Positions 45,147 through 54,815 of a stretch of 64,000 nt of DNA are shown piece by piece (positions within the stretch are counted from its first letter, which is position 1; every line of letters starts with the position of its first letter). Source of the DNA: Fonsecaea monophora (lineage: Eukaryota > Ascomycota > Eurotiomycetes > Chaetothyriales > Herpotrichiellaceae); assembly GCF_001642475.1 (NCBI RefSeq), contig NW_019173932.1, positions 868,001-932,000 of the forward strand, written 5' to 3'. Position numbers and translations under genes: made by a program. The notes beneath the pieces are model-generated. The model was not told the DNA's origin. It saw only the letters and a list, made by a program, of their open reading frames with translations, and did not search any database.

Positions 45147-46827
45147 ATGCACGGGGAGGTAAGTTTCGAACATCGGCCTTTGTTGTTTTGTGTACCCCTC
45201 CATCGATCCCTGTCCAAAAACATCCGCACCACTCTATCTATCTCTCTGCATGCGTCCTTCGCATCAGCTACAGCTCTCTACTCCGAATCAGCATGTACTG
45301 ATCTTTCCATAGGTTTGCCACCTGCATATTGGGCAGGCCGGCACTCAGCTTGGCAATGCCGCCTGGGAGTTGTAAGAACGAACCTTGCGCCCACCGCTAC
45401 TTTGCATCACGATTGCTAATCCGCTTCCCCCAGGTATCTCCTCGAACACGGCCTGAAGGCTGATGGTCGACCCGATCCTGATGCCAACGTCGGTGATCCT
45501 GGAGCCTTTGAGACCTTTTTCACCGAGACCAGCAACAACAAACACGTCCCTCGGTCGATTTTCGTCGATCTCGATCCATCCCCTATTGATGAAATCCGAA
45601 CTGGTCAATACAGACAACTTTTCCACCCAGAGCTATTGATTAGTGGTAAAGAGGATGCTGCAAACAATTACGCTCGGGGTCACTACACCATCGGCAAGGA
45701 GCTCGTAGATGATGTTTTGGACAAGGTTCGTCGCGTTGCAGGTGAGTCTTGACGCGACTTCATCCGAGAAAGACGCCGAAACCCCTGACCCTTCGCTAGA
45801 CAACTGTTCCTCACTCCAAGGCTTCCTGATCTTCCATTCCTTCGGAGGAGGTACTGGATCCGGCTTCGGTGCCCTGCTTCTCGAGCGGCTTTCGGTCGAC
45901 TATGGGAAAAAGTGCAAATTGGAATTTGCTGTCTACCCGGCCCCACAAGTGTCGTCGTCGGTCGTCGAACCCTACAACGCCGTTCTCTCCACTCACAGCA
46001 CCATTGAGCACGCTGACTGCACATTCCTGGTGGATAACGAAGCTGTGTACGACATCTGCCGTCGCAGCCTGGATATTCCTCGACCCGATTACGAGCATCT
46101 GAATCGCCTCATCGCCCAAGTCGTGTCCTCTGTCACTTCAAGTCTCCGCTTCGATGGTGCTCTCAACGTCGACTTGAACGAGTTCCAGACCAACTTGGTA
46201 CCGTATCCTCGTATCCACTACCCGCTTATCAGCTATGCTCCTGTCGTGTCCACCAAGCGATCCTCGCACGAGAGCTTCAAGGTCCACGACCTGACGCTGC
46301 AGTGCTTTGAGCCAAACAACCAGATGGTCGTCTGTGACCCTCACAACGGAAAATACATGGCTGTTGCCTTGCTCTACCGTGGTGACGTTGTTCCGCGCGA
46401 TACGAATGCTGCTATTGCCTCCCTCAAGGCCAAATCAAGCTTCCACTTGGTCGATTGGTGCCCCACTGGATTCAAAGTCGGCATCAACTATCAACCTCGT
46501 AAGTTTCTCGATGATTCTTGCTTGCTCTATTTTAATTAACACTCTATCGTAGCCATGCCCGTTCCCGGTGGCGAGCTCGCCAAGGTCGACCGCTCCGTTA
46601 GCATGCTGTCCAACACCACCGCCATCGCCGAGGCCTGGAGTCGACTCGATCATAAATTTGATCTGATGTACTCGAAGCGAGCGTTCGTGCACTGGTATGT
46701 CGGCGAAGGTATGGAGGAAGGCGAGTTCTCCGAAGCTCGGGAAGACCTCGCGGCATTGGAAAAGGACTATGAGGAAGTTGCTAGCGACAGTCTCGAGGCA
46801 GAAGACGAGACTGGCGCCGAGTACTGA
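45147..46827 (+). CDS. tubA: Alpha-tubulin
   Basis: A 450-residue alpha-tubulin, the exact family length. Five exons: 45147-45158 (MHGE only), 45313-45371, 45434-45741, 45800-46498 and 46553-46827; all introns restore phase. Splicing gives CHLHIGQAGTQLGNAAWEL, then YLLEHGLKADG. The tubulin signature GGGTGSG and the GTPase-activating helix-8 region with DLNEFQTNLVPYPR are present. The acidic tail ends in EDETGAEY, with the C-terminal tyrosine that defines detyrosinatable alpha-tubulins. The K40 loop carries no Lys at the acetylation site (GDPGAFETFFTETSNNKH), as in many filamentous fungi. Fungi often have two alpha genes; which one this is cannot be told. Confidence 0.95.
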
Positions 46828-47437
46828 GTCATCCAACCAAGACCTAAGTGAATGAAATCCCGGAACCTCCTCATTTGCAATCACACAGACACGGTCAATT
46901 AGCAGATCACGGAGCTCCAAGTCATGCAGAGCATGAACGAAACCATGCGGTCTTTGGACTAGAGAAGCAGACCCTTGACAGAATGTGCCCGGAGTGAGTT
47001 AGCCTACGATATGAAAGCATGAGACGAGTCACGGCAGCGAGGGAGTCGATAACACAGATTGAAATACTGATTGTTACCATGAGAGATACCAAATTCTTGA
47101 GGATTGGTGACACTATTCAGAGGACTGCAAGCCCAAAGTGGCATCTTAAGTAGTAAATGAGAATCATCTCGCAATATTCGAGGCAGAGACGTAGAGGTCC
47201 GCCAGAGCATTGGCTCAAACGTGACAACAGACAGCCTTGGAGGCTTCGAGCACGTGACCGGGCTGAGTGCTTCTCCAAGTCAGTCTACACTTCATCCCCG
47301 CCTCGTCCTGTGGTAGGTAGCGAGGCCGTTGTTCACGCATATATTGAGACCTGGTGACCAGAATATTACAAAGTCTCATGGCCCGACAATGACTTCGTCT
47401 ATTCCATTCGCCATATAAGAGTCGCTTCGGGTCCACA
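46828..47437. other. Intergenic region before the coiled-coil protein gene
   Basis: No supported gene. A CATATAAGAG TATA-like element lies at 47411-47420, only 18 bases from the next ATG, which is close for a TATA box unless the leader is very short. Confidence 0.4.
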
Positions 47438-49135
47438 ATGTCAAATGTGACTTCTTCCTCCCCGCCGCAACAGCGGCCGTCTCTTTACCGTTCTCAATCC
47501 CATGCCAACTCCTCGAACAAGAACGATCCCTCGTCATCCAACCAACCTCAATCAGCAGAGCCGAGTGCTCGACCTTCACGACCCTCCCATGGCAGATCAA
47601 AATCCTATCTCTCACCTGCAGATCCTAAACCACGGAACGCCATCACGCTCCCTACTGCAACCAGTGCGTTCGAGAAGACGGCATCGCGCCTACACCTACC
47701 AGGAACCTCACATCGACACCACCATCAGAAGGATAAAGACCACAACTCCAGTGGACACCAACACTCCCAATCACATTCTCACATATCACACCATAACAAT
47801 GATTCAACACACAGTCTCACCTTCAGACGTCACCGCCCCACGCAGTCCGAAGCACATCCCATCCGTCGATTCGCTTCAAAGGAGGCTCTCTCGACCCTCC
47901 CTCATCTGGTTGCAGGACTCAACGCGGAGCGAGACAAGCGAATACACACAGGAAATGTGCCCAACCCGATAAACCCAACAAATCGCAGTGCTGGCAGCAA
48001 CGGTGTCAACAGCACGGGTGCGCATTTCTTCGGTCCTTCTGCCGCAATATCAAGCGATTTCCAGGCCGGCGGTCGCTATGATTACAATGCGTCCGGATTT
48101 CCTGAACTACGCCGGCGTGCGACATCCGATCCCGCCTCTCGTGACAAAATCTCTCAACCAGCTCCAGCACATCCCCTCCGGCCCAAGACGTCGTTTGAAG
48201 AAGCCCTCGATCGCGGTGACGCCGCACGCGTCGCACGGCGCATCCATGTCAAAGTTGAGGATCTCCAGCGCCGCGACACCGAACTCCGAGCTGGTGAAGA
48301 AGAACTTCGATCCCGCGTTGCAGAGATAACCGCCACAGGCGTCGAAATAACTCGTCGATTAGACTATGGATACTACAACTTGCTCGAGAAGGTTGGAAGC
48401 CTCGTCAGCATGATCGGTAGTTTTCAGTCTCTAGCACGACAGACTGAGACATTGATAAGGAATTTCGAGCGCGAGAGCAAAAGGGTCGATGAAGATACAC
48501 GCCGACGGGTCAAAACTCTGCAGGGGGGCTTCGAGGCCAGGCAGGTGAAGGCCAAACAATTGTCAGAGCGTGGAGACAAGGTGAGCGCCAGGGCGAGAGA
48601 GCTATCTGCCCGATTGGAGAAAGCTCGAGCGAAAGTGGAGGAATGGGAGAACCGGGAAGAGAAATTCCGCAAGGCATGGGACCGTGTGTGGGGAATCGTG
48701 TGGTGGACGAGCATTGCGGTGCTTGTTATCGTCCTCGCTGTGGTACTGGGCAAGGAATGGTATTTCCACGGGGATCCCGTGAAGGCCGGGCTGGGACAGC
48801 ATGGTGAAGGGAATTGGAACCGGAGCCTGAGACTCGGTGGGACAGCGGGGGGCCAGGAGAATGAGAGACTCCTTCGTCTCAGTGAAGGCGGTGACGGCAG
48901 CGCTCCTAGCGACCCCAGCAGCAACGAGAATGACACCGCCAGCGGAGAGAAGAGGCTGAACGTACCAGACGACGTGAGGGAGATTCTCTTGGGTATCGCT
49001 GAGAGGAACTACAGGAGGAAAAAGGCATTCCCGGAGGTTCCTAGCTTGGTGTTTGGGACGCCTCGGCTGACGACAAACTCAGAGGAAGACCAGTGTCGAG
49101 AAGACCCGAGACTGGCCAGGTTGGACGAGCTCTGA
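47438..49135 (+). CDS. Coiled-coil protein with one C-terminal membrane segment
   Basis: An intronless 565-residue protein I do not recognise. The first 250 residues are Ser/His/Asn/Pro-rich and disordered (RSQSHANSS; HRHHHQKDKDH), with several possible phosphorylation sites. A long charged coiled coil follows (about 265-410; RRDTELRAGEEELRSRV, LSERGDKVSARARELSARLE). A single membrane segment, IVWWTSIAVLVIVLAVVLGK, is at about 423-442. The last ~120 residues are soluble and end RLARLDEL. The order of disordered, coiled-coil, membrane and short tail recalls tail-anchored or nuclear-envelope tethers, but this is inference. No signal peptide. Confidence 0.75.
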   Translation: MSNVTSSSPPQQRPSLYRSQSHANSSNKNDPSSSNQPQSAEPSARPSRPSHGRSKSYLSPADPKPRNAITLPTATSAFEKTASRLHLPGTSHRHHHQKDKDHNSSGHQHSQSHSHISHHNNDSTHSLTFRRHRPTQSEAHPIRRFASKEALSTLPHLVAGLNAERDKRIHTGNVPNPINPTNRSAGSNGVNSTGAHFFGPSAAISSDFQAGGRYDYNASGFPELRRRATSDPASRDKISQPAPAHPLRPKTSFEEALDRGDAARVARRIHVKVEDLQRRDTELRAGEEELRSRVAEITATGVEITRRLDYGYYNLLEKVGSLVSMIGSFQSLARQTETLIRNFERESKRVDEDTRRRVKTLQGGFEARQVKAKQLSERGDKVSARARELSARLEKARAKVEEWENREEKFRKAWDRVWGIVWWTSIAVLVIVLAVVLGKEWYFHGDPVKAGLGQHGEGNWNRSLRLGGTAGGQENERLLRLSEGGDGSAPSDPSSNENDTASGEKRLNVPDDVREILLGIAERNYRRKKAFPEVPSLVFGTPRLTTNSEEDQCREDPRLARLDEL

Positions 49136-49507
49136 CAAGCGGAGCAGTTCACCAGCTCTTCTCTCTCTCTCTCTTTCTCTCCTCTGCGTATGGAAACGGA
49201 AAAGGAAACGAAATACAGCGTTCGAAGCGATGGATTTGAGTTATGTACGTTGCTCGCAGGCGTCGTTGATGTCTATCTTTGGCATATTTGCATATTTGCA
49301 TATTTTAATTTGTGAAAGAGAGATACCCCCCGATCTAGCCTATCCCTCATGAGAAACATTCCGTTGCCTTCCCTTTTGGGAGAGAGATTTATCAAATACT
49401 ATCTGAATAATCTTCTCTTTCCTATCCTATGCCATCCTATCTTATCCTTTACTAGACCGAGAGACACATTAGAGAAGCCCAGAGGGAGAGAGAAACAGAA
49501 GCCGAAA

Positions 49508-49546
<39 letters not shown>

Positions 49547-50277
49547 GTGTCGTTGGGACACGATGATTTCTATTGATCTATCTGTTCATTCAGTCCAGTC
49601 CAGTCCAGCAGTACAATGTAAGAGATGAGAGACGTCTCCCTCTATCACTCCTGACCACACCAATAAAGAATTTCCTGCATCTCTAGACAGGGAGATTGTG
49701 CTTTATTTCCCTTCCAAAATAGAGAAACACCCACAAGCAGCCTTAAGTGGGTTTGAGATCAAAAAGCCAGGGGGAAAATCATCCAAACCATTTCCACCGC
49801 ATAATACATTTCCTTCAACAAGGCGAGGACGATTCTTCCCCTGCGCCAGATTCCATCATAGATCAGATGACTTGACCGCATGACATGTTGTAGAGAGCTG
49901 AGTGTGTCTGATGGCAAATTGACAAGAGTCCTCATAGCGAGAGACTAGAATAACAGTGATGAGCGTTGACGATCGACGAGTGATATCGTCAGAGCTTTGC
50001 CCGTGATGGAGTTTTTCTTTGAGAATACAAGACGCAGCAAGGAGGTTATGAGTGACTTGAAACCTGAGAGATGTGTCCGGTAGCAAATCGCGAACTTGAG
50101 CCATGCTTGACTGTTGCGATCTTCACCCGGAAAACAAATCTGCTCCAGTGCCATCCCCAGAAGTAGGACGTGAACATGCGGAGCAGAAGAATGCAGGAGA
50201 AGAACCTGATCAACCACATCGTTTTTGTGTAGAGAGAGAGCAGTTGAGGTGCATAGTCATGGTATCATGCCAGGAGG
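49136..50277. other. Convergent intergenic region with a long GT repeat
   Basis: 3' flanks of the coiled-coil protein and cystathionine gamma-lyase genes. Contains CT-rich sequence near 49160, a GCATATTT triple repeat near 49281-49302 and a CCAGT pentamer repeat near 49593-49608. No gene supported. Confidence 0.5.
49511..49550. repeat. (GT)n microsatellite
   Basis: About 40 bases of nearly perfect GT/TG dinucleotide repeat, interrupted once by GC, in a 3' intergenic region. Likely length-polymorphic between strains. Confidence 0.9.
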
Positions 50278-51585
50278 TCATCTGCTGGCCCCATTGACAC
50301 CATTAGAAATCTTATAGGCAACAACTGCTTTTTCTAATGCCTGTAGGACATCCTTCTTGAGATCCTCTGCATCTTCGACACCGCAGCTAAGTCTGACAAG
50401 ATCGTCAAATACACCAATAGCCTCTCGTTGTTCCTTGGGAATTCCCGCGTGCGTCATAGCACTAGGAACTTCGCATAGACTTTCGACGCCTCCCAAGCTT
50501 TCAGCAAGGGTAAAGATGCGCGTTTGTTGGCAGAATCTCTCTGCGGCAGCGTGTCCACCTTTGAGACGGAAACTGAGCATCCCACCACCCATGCCTTCGC
50601 GGTGCTGCTTGATGGCAATCGCCCTCTGCTTGTGAGAATCCAGACCAGGATAGTTCACTGCAATGACATGTGGCGAGGCCTCCAGTGCTCGAGCAACAGC
50701 TAGCGCATTTGTGCTTGCCTCTCTTGCTCGAAGATGCAGTGTCTTCAGCCCTCGGTGAGCAAGCCAGCAATCGAATGGTGAAGGCACAGCTCCAATGGCG
50801 TTTTGGAGAAAGGTCAAACGTTCCTTCAATTCGTCCGAGTTGAATGCAGCAACGCCCATGACGACATCTGAGTGTCCGTTGATGTATTTTGTCACAGAGT
50901 GTACAACAATATCGGCTCCATGGTCCAGTGGATTCTGCACGTAGGGCGATAAGAATGTATTGTCCACCACAACCAGAATGCCGTGTCTGTGTGCGACTGA
51001 CGCGACATTCCTGATATCAACGAGACTCAGTGTAGGATTTGAAGGACTCTCAATCCAGATGAGTTTGGTTTGCTCCCTGATCAACTCTTCAACGTCCAGT
51101 TCAATAGAAGGTGAAAATGTGACCTCCACGCCATGTGCTAGAGCCACTTTTGTGAAATAACGATGAGTGCCTCCGTAGACATCGGAAACGGATATGACAT
51201 GTGAGCCCGCAGCGAGCGACTGGAGTATTGTCGCCGTGGTAGCTGAGCCGGAGGCAAATGCCAGAGCGAATCTGGCGTGTTCAAGTGCGGCCACAGCCTC
51301 TTCAAAGTTATCACGGTTTGGGTTGGCGCTGCGACTGTATTCATACAACCCGACAGGCTTGCCCACAGCCGTCTGTGCAAAGGTTGTAGACAGGGATAGA
51401 GGCTCGATGACGGCGCCTGTAGAGGGATCTAGTGGCGAACCGGCATGCACCGCCAGTGTGCCAAAATTGTAGACGGGGGAAGGGGCTCGAGCAGGAGTGA
51501 CGATGCCGCCATCTTCGTTGGTCAGGATACGCTCGTTAGGTCGGAGAGGTCGGGGTGACAGAGGGACTTGAACTGGGACAGTCAT
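50278..51585 (-). CDS. CYS3: Cystathionine gamma-lyase
   Basis: An intronless 435-residue PLP enzyme of the Cys/Met metabolism family, cleaving cystathionine to cysteine, 2-oxobutanoate and ammonia in reverse transsulfuration. PLP contacts and family motifs are clear: YEYSRSANPNRDNFE, FASGSATTATIL, VYGGTHRYF, WIESPSNPTL, VVDNTFLSPY. The Schiff-base lysine is Lys233 in HSVTKYINGHSDVVMG. The ending SLGGVESLCEVPSAMTHA and VRLSCGVED is typical of gamma-lyases/synthases. An N-terminal Pro-rich extension of about 35 residues precedes the core. Cystathionine gamma-synthase and beta-lyase share the fold, but the overall pattern fits gamma-lyase best. Cytosolic; no targeting signal. Confidence 0.92.
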   Translation of the reverse strand: MTVPVQVPLSPRPLRPNERILTNEDGGIVTPARAPSPVYNFGTLAVHAGSPLDPSTGAVIEPLSLSTTFAQTAVGKPVGLYEYSRSANPNRDNFEEAVAALEHARFALAFASGSATTATILQSLAAGSHVISVSDVYGGTHRYFTKVALAHGVEVTFSPSIELDVEELIREQTKLIWIESPSNPTLSLVDIRNVASVAHRHGILVVVDNTFLSPYVQNPLDHGADIVVHSVTKYINGHSDVVMGVAAFNSDELKERLTFLQNAIGAVPSPFDCWLAHRGLKTLHLRAREASTNALAVARALEASPHVIAVNYPGLDSHKQRAIAIKQHREGMGGGMLSFRLKGGHAAAERFCQQTRIFTLAESLGGVESLCEVPSAMTHAGIPKEQREAIGVFDDLVRLSCGVEDAEDLKKDVLQALEKAVVAYKISNGVNGASR

Positions 51586-52343
51586 GACGACTATGGGGTT
51601 TTGTTTCTCTCTGCTTTGTTACCAGAGAACCAGAAAAAACGGGTGATGGCGGTGTGTTCTGGGGGAAGTCGGATGCTGGTTGCGGGGTTCAACGAGGATG
51701 AGCTGGAGGTGAAGCACAGGGAAGACAACACAGATAGAACGGGGCACTAGTTGGAGAAGAGAGAGGTTATGTACTTGTTCAGCACTGGTTCATCTTGTTT
51801 GTAAGAAGAGACATTTTTTGGTCATCGATTCCTCTCTGATGGAATTCTCTGGTTTGACCCGCGGGTCATCATATCAAAATAATCAATCAAACAAAAAGTT
51901 CAAAGATGACGTGCTTTAAGACCCAGGCATGCTCCAGGCACCACAGGCAGTTCTGTAAGCCCAAGAACGGCGACTGCCACTTGCGCCGTCAGACCCTGAG
52001 CGGGTGATAGGCTCCTCCGCGTTTAAAATTAGTGGCTCCTCTTGCCCCTTTGCCAGCTTCACCAGCATGCGCGCCATCCAAAGGGCGTTGATGACAAACT
52101 CATTCCAGGGGCAGTTGCAGTAGTCGCCGCTTAACCACGGATAGCCCCGCCAAGTGCTTGGACAATTGTAACCACCAACAGCGAGTGCTTCCCTCGAACC
52201 AACCAATACGCCGAATCCATAAGGACTACACCGACGTTCCAGTGGTCAAGTGTGGTTAGCCAAATGCATGGGCAACTGCACGCTGTCAGGTAATATCGAC
52301 GAAATGTACAGCGCTCCTCCATTTGATCAGTCGCAGTTTTGCG
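51586..52343. other. Intergenic region between CYS3 and RPC25 genes
   Basis: No supported gene. Minus frames at 51916-52206 and 52131-52322 lie downstream of the RPC25 stop and begin with non-ATG codons or lack family features. Confidence 0.5.
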
Positions 52344-53262
52344 TCACCACCAGTCCACGCCGCCCAACCCAGGCTCGCCCATTGATGCCTGGACTAGGTT
52401 AGAAATGCTCTCTCAGGTTATGGTCTGGATGTAATACCTCGATAGAGTAGGGCACTCTATACTCTACCACCGGAGCAGGTTCAGGTTCGCCAGGTTTCCT
52501 TATCTTGGGAGGTGTTGGTGCTTGGTCATTCCACTTTTCAGCCTCGACACGAACGTTGACGATGGTGCCTTCATCGAGATAGATTGGGTCGCCTTCAGTC
52601 TCCCAGACCCAGGTCTGTTCAGTCTCGTTGCTATTGACGGTTCAATATGGAGCTCGCACTTGTTTCATCCGTGAATCAACTCACTAAACACACCCCTCGA
52701 AAAGCATGGTCGGTGGGACAAAAATGTCGTCGAAGAATCGTGTTGTAACTTGGCGCCGTAGACTTAGCATCCAATGCTGAAACTGGTGCTTGGAACTTAC
52801 TCCGAATGCCTTCTGGTGTACATTTCTGGATAACACCGGTAATGATCTCGCCTTTGAATGGTCGAAACACAATCATTCGAAATTGAACTTTGATTTCCCA
52901 TTAGCCCCGCGAAACGAACACAGCAGGGGTTCTCGAGCACCGTTGACATTGGCATTTCCCGTGCCATTACCGATCAAGCCATCAGAAGCCTTCAAAAGGT
53001 CATACATGCAAATGCACAGTCCAACCTTCTGCACAACCTGGCACAAGGGTTAGAAACTGGAGATCAAGTGCCCTGGGTGAAGCAGACTTTGTTTGAATAT
53101 TTTTCATTGATACGGTCTTCGAGGTCTTGTCGGGTAATTTGGTTGTTCACAAATCCATGTGGCGGTATCTGCACCAGGTCGTCGAAAGTGGTCTATCGAA
53201 TTAGTATTTCTCTGTGTTCCCGACCGAGTAGAATAGTGAGGTGACCGTACGAGAATGAACAT
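52344..53262 (-). CDS. RPC25: RNA polymerase III subunit RPC25 (Rpb7/RPC8 family)
   Basis: A 200-residue subunit that with RPC17 forms the RNA polymerase III stalk needed for initiation. Seven exons in transcript order: 53262-53251 (MFIL), 53192-53088, 53037-52941, 52887-52801, 52748-52685, 52630-52438 and 52388-52344. The six introns are 49-58 nt, and every junction restores phase and family sequence. Conserved stretches are FDDLVQIPPHGF, KVGLCICMYDLLKASDGLI, NVQFRMIVFRPFKGEI, FFDDIFVPPTMLFEG and EQTWVWETEG. The terminal SMGEPGLGGVDWW is the family ending. The N-terminal half is the tip domain and the C-terminal half the OB fold. No single exon carries more than about 65 codons, so the gene is easily missed. 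Confidence 0.9.
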
Positions 53263-53579
53263 GTTCCTACGGTATGCGCAGAAGGTTCCGTGATTGGGAG
53301 TCGGACAAGACGAAATGTAGCATGTTCTGGGACTCTGAGAATCAGGGTACACTGGAATGCTGGAACAATGGAATAGCGAGTGCTATGGGTGTGGCTTGGG
53401 AAAATCTTCCTGTCATGTTGGAGAGACTTTGATAGAGGATCCGCTCACGCGCCGCTTTTAGCCACAACGTGGTCTTGGCAGCTCCTTTTCGCCACCATCA
53501 GGAGCGAATTTCATCCTCAACCTGCATTCCACCTTGAACGTTCTTGTGCCACCATTTGCTACCTATCATCGTCGCTGTC
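53263..53579. other. Short intergenic region
   Basis: Promoter of RPC25 and 3' flank of the adenosine-specific kinase gene. No gene or clear element seen. Confidence 0.4.
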
Positions 53580-54062
53580 CTAAGCCTTATATCCCACTAT
53601 CCGCAGAAAATCCCTGCGCTTTGCGATGTCCGCTTCACCTTCGATACCTTTGGGACTGAAGCCATCCACCACGCCTAGGATTCCTCGGCCTTGCTCTGTC
53701 TGGGCCACAATCACTTCCACAGGATTCGCCGTTGCGCAGTAGATGCGACAAACCTCGGGGACAACGCGGATAGCGCCGAGGACATTAAGAGGGTACATGT
53801 CGCGTAGGAAAATGATGAAGCTGTGGCCGGCGCCAATGGCCATTGCATTTCGCTGGGCCAGAGTGACCAGCTCTGGATCCGTTCCCGAGTAGCGAACCAA
53901 GCAGACATCCGAGGCCTCACAAAAGGCAAGGCCGAACTTGGCCCCCGGGACAGTGTTGAATATAGCTTCATGAAGGTCTTCGACCGTTTTGATGAAATGA
54001 GAGTGGCCGAGAATCAGGTTCAGGCCCTGAGGGTTATCGATGAGGACGGTCTTGAGTTCCAT
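53580..54062 (-). CDS. Adenosine-specific kinase-like protein (prokaryotic family)
   Basis: An intronless 160-residue protein of the adenosine-specific kinase family (Pfam adenosine_kin), best known from archaea and bacteria. Conserved blocks are present throughout: LGHSHFIKTVEDLHEA, KFGLAFCEASDVCLVRYSG, NAMAIGAGHSFIIFL, YPLNVLGAIRVVPEVCRIYC, ATANPVEVIVAQTEQGRGIL then GVVDG. Length equals the prokaryotic family with no extension, targeting signal or intron. The family has been reported to bind adenosine/AMP with kinase activity, but the physiological role is poorly known. Its taxonomic distribution suggests ancient horizontal transfer into fungi. That is inference. Codon use looks like the neighbours, so any transfer would be old. 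Confidence 0.9.
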   Translation of the reverse strand: MELKTVLIDNPQGLNLILGHSHFIKTVEDLHEAIFNTVPGAKFGLAFCEASDVCLVRYSGTDPELVTLAQRNAMAIGAGHSFIIFLRDMYPLNVLGAIRVVPEVCRIYCATANPVEVIVAQTEQGRGILGVVDGFSPKGIEGEADIAKRRDFLRIVGYKA

Positions 54063-54815
54063 GTGTGGTTGCTGAGCTTGACTCTTGAGAAATTGTTCGT
54101 TGTGTTGGAAGTTGTAGGGTTTTGCATGTAGTTTTACTCCCTTGCCTCATATACTTGACTGGTTTTGAGGCCTGGGGATCAGGTGATGTTTAAGTCTCAC
54201 CTGTTTTGACCGCGTCCCATCCATGCAGCCTCTTTATACTTGTGTGATGATCGTGTTAAATGTCGCATGACAGACCGGCCGTATACAAGCAGGCTTTTCA
54301 ATTCCAAAGAGACCGATGTGGTTGGGTTTACTGCATATATATACTCGATACCTGTGTCTACATCCGTATCTTGATCCCTTGCTCGCTTCGTAGAACTCTG
54401 CAAGCCCAAAGAACCCTTCTACATTTAAACCCCACGATAGTAGAACATGTCAAGACCTTGGCTGTTGAGACGGCGAATGATGCAAATACGTATATAAGGA
54501 TGGAGGAAATTGTATTCAATAGCAGTAGTAGTTGAGTGGACAGGACAGTGGGCCTGCCGGGGACGTGCAGGGCGGCAAGGGTTTCGGGTTCTAGCCTTAT
54601 TTCTCAGCCTTGCCACTAGCTCAGCCTCGCATGGCGGGCACCGCCAAATAAATATTTGTATCAGTCAACACCACCCGACTCCGCAGCCATCGAACCATAT
54701 ACAAGTTTTGCTGCTTGAAATTCTGGGTGCAGGTACTTGTGTTGGATCCCGCGTACCCAAATGATTTACCAAGTACTTTAGCGTTGATACCTGCTTATAT
54801 CATTGTGCTCTCTGG
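54063..54815. other. Divergent intergenic region
   Basis: Between the adenosine-specific kinase and NUFIP1-type genes. A TATATATA element lies at about 54334-54341 in unclear relation to either start. No supported gene. Confidence 0.4.

Noticed and set aside
51916..52322. Two minus-strand frames downstream of RPC25
   Set aside because: They lie beyond the RPC25 stop codon; the longer one starts with TTG and neither has conserved motifs. Probably 3' untranslated sequence.
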